Assembly: GCA_002315535.1 (NCBI GenBank)
Contig: DCHA01000055.1
Location: 1 to 8,118, forward strand
Direction: 5' to 3'
From: Firmicutes bacterium UBA1764
Lineage (GTDB): Bacteria > Bacillota > Clostridia > Peptostreptococcales > Anaerovoracaceae
DNA: 8,118 nt
Part shown: in pieces, positions 1-5,932 of the stretch
Position numbering within the stretch: position 1 is the first letter of the stretch
Layout: each line of letters opens with the position of its first letter
Translations under genes and position numbers: made by a program
The notes under the pieces: generated by a model
What the model was told of the DNA's origin: nothing
What the model saw: the letters and a program-made list of their open reading frames with translations, nothing else
Databases searched by the model: none

Positions 1-2
1 AC

Positions 3-1607
3 AAGAAGGAAGGCCCAAAGCGCATCGAAAGACGCATGGAGGATGACCCTCGCTTCAAGAACCTCAAGGAAGGCGAAATGATGGCTGATGTAGTTGTTGT
101 TGCCGCCGGAATGTCTGGTCTTACTGCCGCAACTCAGGCTGCAGAAAAGGGTGCAAAGGTTGTTGTATTTGAAAAAGGTACAACAACAGGCGGAGCCGCT
201 AATATGGGTATGGCATTCTTTGCTGTTGGATCAAAATATCAGCGCGATCAAATGGATACCTATACTCCTGATGATGCTTTTCGTTTCTTTATGGAATATA
301 CACATTGGAAGGCAGATGCCAACACTGTTCGCAGATGGTTTAATATGAGTGCTGATACAATCGAATGGGTTGAAAGCTTCGGCGTTGAATTCCTTGGTGC
401 ATATAAGTATTTCCAGGATAGCCGTGCAACACAGCATATGGTTAAGATCCCCGGAGCAACAAAACCGGCAGAGCGTCAGGCATCAAGAATGGTAAAGCTC
501 ATGACAGATTATGCTACTGAAATGGGCGTTGACTTCCACTTCAATTCACCGGTTAAGAGCATCATGCAGGCAGAAGACGGCAAGATTATTGGCGTTGTTG
601 CTGTTGATGAGACCGGAAAAGAAATCAAATGCTATGCAGATGCTGTTATCGTAGGAACCGGCGGCATTGGTAACAATGTAAAGATGATCAAGGATGAGCT
701 TGGATTTGAATGGGGCAAGGATATGTTCACATTCAGAATCCCGGGCATGGACGGCGACGGAATGAAGATGGTATGGGAAGTTGGAGGCAAAAAGATGCCG
801 CTTTCCATGGAAATCATCTACAATACTCCGGGCGTAACCGATGTATTTAAGACTCTCTCAGAAACAATGAGACAGCCATCCTGCATCATGGTTAATCCAC
901 ATGGCGAAAGAATTATCAACGAGCAGATTATGAATAATACTACCTATACCGGAAACGCAATACTTCAGCAGACCGGTCACAGGGCATATTCAATCATAGG
1001 CAGCGACGGAATAGATTATTTCAAGGAACACGGTCTTGACTATATAACCTATCATCACAATGTAAAGGATCTTAAGAATTGGGAAAACGAAAAGAGCGCA
1101 TTCTTTGCAGGCTCTGAAGGTGATGTCAGCAGCTCAGTATTTGGTGCCGGCAACGGGGTTTCATACAAGGATAAGGATTCCGCAGATGAACAAAACTTCT
1201 ATGAGCTCAATTCCCTTGAAGAGGTTGCCGCAGTAATCGGCTGCCCATATGAAAAGCTCAAGGCAACTATTGATGAGTACAACAGCTATGCCGGAGGCTA
1301 TGATGCTAAGTTCCTCAAGCCTTCAAAATGGCTTAGACCAATCACAGGTGACAAGTTCTACGTTGCAAGGCATTTCCCGTCAGGATACGGTTCACTCGGT
1401 GGCATTAAGGTAAATTATAACATGGAGTGTCTTGACTGCGCTGACGAGCCGATTAAGGGCCTTTATGCATGCGGTACAGATGCTGCTAATGTCTTTGCCG
1501 GAGAGTATTGCTTCTATCATCCGGGTTCAACAATGTCATGGGCAATGAACTCAGCCCGCATTGCTGCAATGGAAGCTGTAAAGTATATTGAGTCTTCTGA
1601 AAAGTAA
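3..1607 (+). CDS. FAD-dependent oxidoreductase, fumarate reductase flavoprotein-like (5' partial)
   Basis: Flavoprotein of the FAD_binding_2 family (fumarate reductase, urocanate reductase and 3-ketosteroid dehydrogenase relatives), expected to move a hydride between FAD and an organic substrate. Counting from the ATG at 36, a Rossmann nucleotide-binding strand lies at residues 19-29 (VVVVAAGMSGL), followed by the VVVFEKG strand end and a TGGAANMG loop. A central N-x-x-GERIINE segment (about 287-297) and the C-terminal GLYACGTDAANVFAGEY and PGSTMSWAMNSARIAA FAD-closing motifs complete the fold. The frame is open to the left edge (at least 11 more codons), so I treat it as 5' truncated. ATG 36, or ATG 78/81 preceded by AAGGAAGG at 66-73, are alternative starts. 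Odd points: the first Gly of GxGxxG is Ala, and the usual fumarate reductase catalytic arginines and HTMGG motif are not evident. Family call is secure; substrate is unknown. It converges on a TRAP transporter operon. Confidence -1.
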   Translation, partial: KKEGPKRIERRMEDDPRFKNLKEGEMMADVVVVAAGMSGLTAATQAAEKGAKVVVFEKGTTTGGAANMGMAFFAVGSKYQRDQMDTYTPDDAFRFFMEYTHWKADANTVRRWFNMSADTIEWVESFGVEFLGAYKYFQDSRATQHMVKIPGATKPAERQASRMVKLMTDYATEMGVDFHFNSPVKSIMQAEDGKIIGVVAVDETGKEIKCYADAVIVGTGGIGNNVKMIKDELGFEWGKDMFTFRIPGMDGDGMKMVWEVGGKKMPLSMEIIYNTPGVTDVFKTLSETMRQPSCIMVNPHGERIINEQIMNNTTYTGNAILQQTGHRAYSIIGSDGIDYFKEHGLDYITYHHNVKDLKNWENEKSAFFAGSEGDVSSSVFGAGNGVSYKDKDSADEQNFYELNSLEEVAAVIGCPYEKLKATIDEYNSYAGGYDAKFLKPSKWLRPITGDKFYVARHFPSGYGSLGGIKVNYNMECLDCADEPIKGLYACGTDAANVFAGEYCFYHPGSTMSWAMNSARIAAMEAVKYIESSEK

Positions 1608-1621
1608 TTAATAAAGATAAT

Positions 1622-1653
1622 AAAAAACTGATACCGCTGGGTATCAGTTTTTT
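1622..1653. terminator. Bidirectional intrinsic terminator
   Basis: A perfect 14-bp inverted repeat (AAAAAACTGATACC at 1622-1635, GGTATCAGTTTTTT at 1640-1653) surrounds the 4-base loop GCTG. The A-run on one arm and T-run on the other give a U tract in both transcription directions. It sits 14 bases after the flavoprotein stop and also ends the oppositely transcribed TRAP operon. Confidence -1.
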
Positions 1654-1656
1654 ATT

Positions 1657-1668
1657 GGCCCGAAGGCC
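1657..1668. other. Small GGCC hairpin with UUCG loop on the minus strand
   Basis: GGCC-CGAA-GGCC forms a 4-bp stem with a 4-base loop. Read on the minus strand the loop is UUCG closed by C-G, a known very stable tetraloop. It lies between the solute-binding protein stop and the main terminator, so minus-strand transcripts meet two hairpins in a row. It has no good U tract of its own on the minus strand, so it probably assists termination or 3' end stability and is not a separate terminator. Confidence -1.
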
Positions 1669-1694
1669 TTTATCGTTGTTTAAGAATATGAATT

Positions 1695-2768
1695 CTATTC
1701 AAACTTAAGATCGTATGAAGAGAAGTCAGCAGCAGCCTTGAGTACAGCCTTGAACTGATCAACTGTTCCGTTAGCTTCGCCTGTAGCAAGAGCAGAATCA
1801 ACCTTTGCTTCCATGATTGCGGACCACCATGCATCGAAGTCAGCATCGCTCATATCAACAAATGTTACACCCTGTGCTTCAAGGTCAGACTTTTCTGTTA
1901 CGAGAGCCTTCTCGTATGTTTCAACTGAGAATGCAGCTGTAGCATCAGCAGCTTCCTGGATGGTTGCCTGTGATTCTGCTGAAAGACCATTCCACCATGC
2001 AAGGTTTACTGTTAAGAAGTTACCTGCTGTGTATGTGTTATCATACATCCAGTAAGGAGCTACTTCCTGAACACCCATTGATGCAAGTGCTGAAGATGCC
2101 ATCTGTGATGCATCAACAAGACCTGTGTCGAATGCTGTGTAGTAATCCCATGGGAATACTGCTTCTACTGTGAATCCTAAAGCTTCGAACTTAGCAGGTT
2201 CCATGTTAGCGAATGATGCTGAGTTCTTTGCAAGATCAGTAAGATCTGTGAACGGGAAGTTTGCGATGAAGCAGTTAGCACCACCAGCAAGAGCTGTTAA
2301 GTACTTAATGCCAGCCTTTTCAGCTTCTGCCTGAAGAACAGCTGATGAATCAGCGTTTTCGAAGAGCAGGTTGTTGAAGTAGTCAATTCCGTTCTTAACT
2401 GTGTCAGGTGCGAAATCTGGAACACTGCAGAGGAAAGGAAGAACGTCACCATGTGGGTTGTGTCCGAGTGCTACCATCTGTACAGCACCGGAAGCTACAC
2501 CATCAAGTTCGCCCTGGGAATCAAATAATGTTCCGCCGTAGGTAACCTGTACTGTGATGTTTCCTTCTGAGAGTTCCTGAACTTTGTTTGCGAAATAAGC
2601 AACGAGTTCTCCGCCTGTTTCAGTTTCCTGATATGTTGTTGAGAACAGGATGTTTACTTGCTCAGCAGCTGGTTTTTCTTCAACAGGAGTTGTGTCTTCT
2701 GTTTTTCCGCATGCCGCAAATGCAAAGATCATTGCGAGTGCGAGAATGATTGATAATAATTTTTTCAT
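1695..2768 (-). CDS. TRAP transporter solute-binding lipoprotein (DctP family), arginine-free
   Basis: Extracytoplasmic receptor of a tripartite ATP-independent periplasmic (TRAP) transporter, 357 residues, close to the usual family length. The N-terminus is a short basic lipoprotein signal (MKKLLSIILALAMIFAFAAC) with the likely lipidated Cys at residue 20; phenylalanine at -3 is not the commonest lipobox residue. Family features follow in order: the ANKVQELSEGNITVQVTYGG helix-strand, the GELDGVASGAVQMV segment, a FPWDYYTAFDTGLVDA motif matching the family's EVYTALQTGVVDG region, and the C-terminal AWWNGLSAESQATIQEAA helix. The start was set at 2768 because GGAGG lies just upstream; an in-frame ATG nine codons earlier lacks a ribosome site. 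The whole protein has no arginine, including at the position of the ligand-binding Arg (here KNSASFAN). It is strongly acidic, with about 50 Asp/Glu against about 14 Lys in the mature part. Ligand is unknown; calling it a dicarboxylate binder would be unsafe. Confidence -1.
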   Translation of the reverse strand: MKKLLSIILALAMIFAFAACGKTEDTTPVEEKPAAEQVNILFSTTYQETETGGELVAYFANKVQELSEGNITVQVTYGGTLFDSQGELDGVASGAVQMVALGHNPHGDVLPFLCSVPDFAPDTVKNGIDYFNNLLFENADSSAVLQAEAEKAGIKYLTALAGGANCFIANFPFTDLTDLAKNSASFANMEPAKFEALGFTVEAVFPWDYYTAFDTGLVDASQMASSALASMGVQEVAPYWMYDNTYTAGNFLTVNLAWWNGLSAESQATIQEAADATAAFSVETYEKALVTEKSDLEAQGVTFVDMSDADFDAWWSAIMEAKVDSALATGEANGTVDQFKAVLKAAADFSSYDLKFE

Positions 2769-2772
2769 GTTT

Positions 2773-2778
2773 CCTCCA
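2773..2778 (-). promoter_or_regulatory. Ribosome binding site deciding the solute-binding protein start
   Basis: Minus-strand TGGAGG lies 4 bases before the ATG at 2768-2766 (TGGAGGAAACATG). The spacing is slightly short but it is the only good site. The upstream ATG at 2795-2793 has no purine-rich motif before it, so the shorter protein starting MKKLLS is preferred. Confidence -1.
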
Positions 2779-2803
2779 TTTAAATATTTTTTCATCGATA
2801 TTT

Positions 2804-2828
2804 TAAAACTATTAAAACAATAGCTTTA
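2804..2828 (-). promoter_or_regulatory. AU-rich intercistronic hairpin at the large-permease stop codon
   Basis: On the minus strand TAAAGCTATT, which begins with the DctM stop codon, can pair with AATAGTTTTA across the 5-base loop GTTTT, giving 10 pairs with one G-U. It lies in the 57-base gap between the large permease and the solute-binding protein genes. It is too AT-rich to be a convincing terminator. A processing or stability element that lets the binding protein be made at a different level from the permeases is possible; that role is inference. Confidence -1.
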
Positions 2829-4166
2829 GCCAAGAAGTGATGGTAACCAGGTTACTATGCCCGGAAGCAGCGAAATGAGTATTACCATAGCTACTTCACA
2901 AACGAAGAAGGGCAGTACACCTGAGAATACCTTTGATGGACTTACTCTGAGGGCATTTGATGTTGCAAATACATTCATTCCGATAGGAGGCGTAAGTCCT
3001 GCAATTTCCATCATGAAGCAAAGGCTTATGATGATTGCATATGGGCTGTATCCGAGATTACATAAAATCGGGAATACAACCGGGACAGTTATAATAATGA
3101 TACTCATCATATCCATTACGCATCCGCAGAACATATAAAGTACCATAACTAATAAGAAGATTACGAATGCCGGTGCATTTACGCTTGCGATTAACTTTGA
3201 AAGATAACCTGCGAGTGTTGACTGTGATACGAATCTTGAGAAGAGCTGTCCGCCAATGATTATTGGGAATATGCCTGCTTCCATGATTGCGGATTCAACA
3301 ACGCATGCCCAAATCTTCTTTACCGGAAGTCTTTTAATCAGCGCATAAACAACAACTGCTACAGCTCCAACTGCTCCGCCAACTGTTGCTGTGAACCATC
3401 CCATCATTGTTCCACCGATTATTAATCCGAAGAGAATGATGATAGGAATAAGGTATCTTAATCCTGCAAATCTATCTTTCCAGTTAATAGCCTCATTAGA
3501 CTTTGGTGGAAGTGCTCCTTTGCGAACTGCTCCTACAATGCGAACAGTGATGCATAAAGCAATTGCTGTAATGATTCCCGGAACAATACCGCCGGAGAGC
3601 GCTGTGCCTACAGAAATTGCAACTGATTTACCTGCAACCTGAATAGGGCTTGGTGCGATGATGCAGAACATTAAGATTCCCATTGATGGTGGGATTAATG
3701 TTGAAAGCGCTCCGGAAGCTGCGATGCAGCCCAGTGAAAGCTTTTCATCATATCCACGCTTTCTAAGCTCAGGCAGACTTAATTTACCGAATACGATATT
3801 GCCGGCTATTGATGATCCGGAGCAAGCTCCAAATACTGCATTTGCGGCAACAACTGTGTAGAGCAGGCCGCCCTTAGTTCTTTTAAGCCATGACTCAAAG
3901 CAGTTAAATGCTCCTTCTGCAACACCTGTTTCGCCAACTAAAGCACCTACAAGTGAGAACAAAGGAAGAACGGCGTAGTTATAGTTTGCACCAAGGCTGT
4001 AAACGCCTGTTGTAAACTGAGTAACCATCATTGCCGGGTTGCCACCGTTTAATACAAGGAAGCCGAAAAGTGAGGCTGTAAGCATTGAGATGAATACTGG
4101 AATTCCGAGGAATACCATAACCATCATGATAAGGAAGAAGATAATTCCTATTGTTGTAGCTGCCAT
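2826..4166 (-). CDS. TRAP transporter large permease subunit (DctM family)
   Basis: Integral membrane subunit that carries the ion-coupled transport pathway of a TRAP transporter; 446 residues, slightly longer than typical DctM proteins. Almost the entire protein is hydrophobic, consistent with the family's many helices. Family motifs are clear: SGSSIAG (116-122) followed by PELRKRGYDEKLS, ALSTLIPPSMG (153-163) in the first half, and the matching MEIAGLTPPIGMNVF (386-400) in the second half, the repeated PP loops that line the ion and substrate site. The ATG overlaps the DctQ stop by one base (TAATG) and is preceded by an excellent AAGGAGGTG, implying translational coupling. Order Q-M-P differs from the classic P-Q-M layout. 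Identity as DctM is secure; the substrate cannot be read from this subunit. Confidence -1.
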   Translation of the reverse strand: MAATTIGIIFFLIMMVMVFLGIPVFISMLTASLFGFLVLNGGNPAMMVTQFTTGVYSLGANYNYAVLPLFSLVGALVGETGVAEGAFNCFESWLKRTKGGLLYTVVAANAVFGACSGSSIAGNIVFGKLSLPELRKRGYDEKLSLGCIAASGALSTLIPPSMGILMFCIIAPSPIQVAGKSVAISVGTALSGGIVPGIITAIALCITVRIVGAVRKGALPPKSNEAINWKDRFAGLRYLIPIIILFGLIIGGTMMGWFTATVGGAVGAVAVVVYALIKRLPVKKIWACVVESAIMEAGIFPIIIGGQLFSRFVSQSTLAGYLSKLIASVNAPAFVIFLLVMVLYMFCGCVMDMMSIIIITVPVVFPILCNLGYSPYAIIISLCFMMEIAGLTPPIGMNVFATSNALRVSPSKVFSGVLPFFVCEVAMVILISLLPGIVTWLPSLLG

Positions 4167-4807
4167 TACTTTTCACCTCCTTCGGATTTATCATCATCGT
4201 TGCCAGGCATACGTTGTTCGTTTGGATAAAGATAAACACCGGGGTTAACACCCTCGTATTTTCTGAAACGTATCATTCTGACAATTGCCCATACGAAGGA
4301 AAATCCTAAAAGGAAAAATCCAAGGCAGTGGCAAACGGTAAACGGCCATTCCGGCCAGAAGTTTGTTGTAATTCTTGTGTTTCTTGCAAAGTCATTAACG
4401 AGTGTTGTTGATGCTGCACAATATGAGATGTAGAAAGAAATCCCGGCACCTAAAACATGACCGATAAGCATGAATATTTTTTCGAGCTTCGGGAACTTAT
4501 GAATTAATAAATCAATTCTTGTATGCCCCTGATCAAGAGTAACCCATCCTGCGGCAAGGAATACCAAAGGAATATGGAAATACTGAATGATGTAAGTTGA
4601 ATTTCTGATACCATGTATGCCCTCAATCCCGGCCTTTTGGAGCTTTTCTCCAACGACATTAAAGAAGGCTACAAACATAACGACAAGTAAAGCTATAGCT
4701 GATAAATAGCAGAAAAACTTCAATACTTTTCTTACTTTGCTGTCTACTTTAAGAAATGCATCGAAATTATCGTTCTCCGGGTTAGAGAACTGTTTTTTTT
4801 CGCCCAT
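4166..4807 (-). CDS. TRAP transporter small permease subunit (DctQ family)
   Basis: First gene of the TRAP operon, encoding the small membrane subunit that partners the DctM-type permease. At 213 residues it is somewhat longer than many DctQ proteins because of a hydrophilic N-terminal stretch of about 30 residues and a C-terminal tail of about 35 residues ending NDDDKSEGGEK. Four hydrophobic segments are visible at about 31-51, 73-92, 109-131 and 154-177. The QGHTRIDLL segment after the second helix and the WPEWP segment before the fourth match DctQ consensus regions. AGGAGG (4815-4820) sits 7 bases before the ATG. The acidic, lysine-rich tail is encoded by the bases that also form the ribosome site of the next gene, which may explain part of its composition. 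Confidence -1.
   Translation of the reverse strand: MGEKKQFSNPENDNFDAFLKVDSKVRKVLKFFCYLSAIALLVVMFVAFFNVVGEKLQKAGIEGIHGIRNSTYIIQYFHIPLVFLAAGWVTLDQGHTRIDLLIHKFPKLEKIFMLIGHVLGAGISFYISYCAASTTLVNDFARNTRITTNFWPEWPFTVCHCLGFFLLGFSFVWAIVRMIRFRKYEGVNPGVYLYPNEQRMPGNDDDKSEGGEK
4174..4182 (-). promoter_or_regulatory. Strong ribosome binding site for the large permease, inside dctQ
   Basis: Minus-strand AAGGAGGTG, a near-perfect match to the 16S rRNA anti-Shine-Dalgarno, 7 bases before the DctM ATG and within the last codons of the small permease gene. With the one-base TAATG overlap it supports coupled, roughly equal synthesis of the two membrane subunits. Confidence -1.
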
Positions 4808-4839
4808 GGAATTTCCTCCTATCCTGTGTTTGTTACTTT

Positions 4840-4851
4840 ATTATCTTACCA
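4840..4851 (-). promoter_or_regulatory. Candidate promoter -10 region for the TRAP operon
   Basis: The minus strand reads TGGTAAGATAAT, containing GATAAT (5 of 6 to TATAAT) or an extended TG-G-TAAGAT form, about 33 bases before the DctQ ATG. No good -35 hexamer is present, so if real it may depend on an activator. The call is tentative. Confidence -1.
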
Positions 4852-4859
4852 TTCGAAAG

Positions 4860-4876
4860 AGAATAAGGGCTATTCT
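4860..4876. promoter_or_regulatory. Inverted repeat in the divergent control region, possible operator
   Basis: AGAATA at 4860-4865 and TATTCT at 4871-4876 form a perfect 6-bp inverted repeat around a 5-base centre AGGGC. It would overlap the -35 area of the candidate minus-strand promoter and lies between the two divergent transcription units, a natural site for a dimeric regulator. Its short arms in AT-rich DNA make a chance origin quite possible. Confidence -1.
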
Positions 4877-4903
4877 TAAACGTAGTAACCATAATGTTCT
4901 GTA

Positions 4904-4934
4904 ATGACTAATAGAATTTTTAATAGATTATAAT
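4904..4934 (+). promoter_or_regulatory. Candidate sigma-A promoter for the MoxR operon
   Basis: A perfect TATAAT at 4929-4934 is preceded by ATGACT (4904-4909), which matches TTGACA at four positions, with a 19-base spacer. Transcription would begin near 4941, leaving a leader of about 30 bases to the chosen MoxR ATG. The -10 is convincing; the -35 is weak and the spacing long. Confidence -1.
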
Positions 4935-4937
4935 AGA
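4909..4937 (+). repeat. Three direct TAATAGA repeats over the MoxR promoter
   Basis: TAATAGA occurs at 4909-4915, 4921-4927 and 4931-4937, with start-to-start distances of 12 and 10 bases, roughly one helical turn. The repeats span the spacer and -10 of the candidate plus-strand promoter. They may be a regulator binding array or simply low-complexity AT-rich promoter sequence. Confidence -1.
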
Positions 4938-4963
4938 ATAAATAATATTAGGTAGATGTGTTT

Positions 4964-4967
4964 GGAG
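4964..4967 (+). promoter_or_regulatory. Ribosome binding site deciding the MoxR start
   Basis: GGAG lies 5 bases before the ATG at 4973. The alternative in-frame GTG at 4958 has only AT-rich sequence and no comparable site upstream, so the ATG is preferred. Confidence -1.
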
Positions 4968-4972
4968 TAAGT

Positions 4973-5932
4973 ATGATAAGCGCAAAAACATTATTTGAAA
5001 AAACAGAAAATGAAGTATCTAAACTTGTTGTAGGAAAGTCGGCGCAGCTCAAATTAATCACCTCTGCGATACTCGCTGATGGGCATATTTTGCTTGAGGA
5101 TGTTCCGGGCGTGGGAAAGACAACATTAGTCAAGGCAATCTCCAAGGCTCTGGGCTGCGATACAAAACGCATTCAGTTTACCCCTGATTTACTTCCTTCG
5201 GATGTTATCGGGACCAACATATTTGATAGAAAAACAGGGGAGTTTAAGCGACTTGTTGGCCCTGTAATGACTAATATTCTTTTAGCAGACGAGCTAAACA
5301 GAGCGATTCCAAGAACTCAATCTGCACTGCTTGAAGCTATGGAAGAAAAACAGATCAGCATCGACGGCGTATGTGAAAAGCTGCCGAATCCGTTCATTGT
5401 TCTTGCGACTCAAAACCCTGTTGAATCAGAGTCGACCTTTAAGCTTCCCGCTGCACAGTTGGATCGTTTCCTTATCTGCATTTCGATGGGCTATCCGACC
5501 GCAGCAGAAGAGCTTGAGATGCTAAAGCTGGTTGGAAACAGCATTGATTATGACCAGATACAGTCGGTATCAAGTGCCGGTGATATAGAAGAAATCAAGC
5601 TTGAATGCAATTCTGTATTCATCAGTGATGAAGTGCAAAACTACATTATCTCAATAACTAATGCTACGAGAGAAAACCCGAATATAAGGCTCGGTGCAAG
5701 CCCTCGTGCTACTCGCGCTTTATACAGAATCGCAAGATGCTATGCGGCTATTTCCGGAAGAAATTATGTTATCCCCGATGATGTAAAAGAACTGGCTAAG
5801 GTTGTTTTAGGACATAGACTTGTACTCAACTCTGAGGCTGTAATGGTTGGCAAAACCGCCTCCTCAATCATTGATGAGATTATCGCATCAATACCTGTCC
5901 CACCACTTAAGGAGAACATGTTTAATGAATAA
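4973..5932 (+). CDS. MoxR family AAA+ ATPase
   Basis: ATPase of 319 residues, the usual MoxR length (AAA_3 domain followed by a helical lid). MoxR proteins are thought to act as chaperones that help mature or assemble specific protein complexes, often with VWA- or DUF58-type partners. All motor motifs are intact: Walker A PGVGKTT (45-51), Walker B ILLADE (102-107) followed by LNRA, sensor 1 ATQNP (145-149), the LPAAQLDRF segment with its arginine at 165, and the sensor 2 motif GASPRA (241-246). In most relatives the LP-x-AQLDRF segment has Glu in place of the first Ala. The gene opens the plus-strand operon behind a TATAAT box and overlaps the DUF58 gene by 8 bases, so the two are very likely made together. 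Family assignment is near certain; the client protein is unknown. Confidence -1.
   Translation: MISAKTLFEKTENEVSKLVVGKSAQLKLITSAILADGHILLEDVPGVGKTTLVKAISKALGCDTKRIQFTPDLLPSDVIGTNIFDRKTGEFKRLVGPVMTNILLADELNRAIPRTQSALLEAMEEKQISIDGVCEKLPNPFIVLATQNPVESESTFKLPAAQLDRFLICISMGYPTAAEELEMLKLVGNSIDYDQIQSVSSAGDIEEIKLECNSVFISDEVQNYIISITNATRENPNIRLGASPRATRALYRIARCYAAISGRNYVIPDDVKELAKVVLGHRLVLNSEAVMVGKTASSIIDEIIASIPVPPLKENMFNE
5909..5914 (+). promoter_or_regulatory. Ribosome binding site of the DUF58 gene
   Basis: AAGGAG lies within the last codons of the MoxR gene, 10 bases before the ATG at 5925. It selects that ATG over an earlier in-frame ATG at 5847, which would add 26 residues lying entirely inside MoxR coding sequence. 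Confidence -1.

Noticed and set aside
36..1607. Calling the flavoprotein a fumarate reductase
   Set aside because: The FAD fold is clear, but the catalytic arginines and the HTMGG and NRLGGN motifs of that enzyme are not present in the expected places.
2769..2795. Longer start for the TRAP solute-binding protein (ATG at 2795)
   Set aside because: No ribosome site precedes it, and it would put nine extra residues in front of a normal lipoprotein signal. GGAGG sits directly before the inner ATG.
1695..4807. Naming the transporter a C4-dicarboxylate or sialic acid system
   Set aside because: The family is clearly TRAP, but the ligand-binding Arg is missing from the receptor, so a ligand name copied from dctPQM or siaPQM would be unsupported.
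4958..4972. GTG start for the MoxR gene
   Set aside because: The ATG at 4973 has GGAG at good spacing, whereas the GTG has none and adds only five residues of no family meaning.
5847..5924. N-terminal extension of the DUF58 protein
   Set aside because: The extra 26 residues overlap MoxR in another frame and come before a good AAGGAG plus ATG start; DUF58 proteins usually begin close to the first membrane helix.
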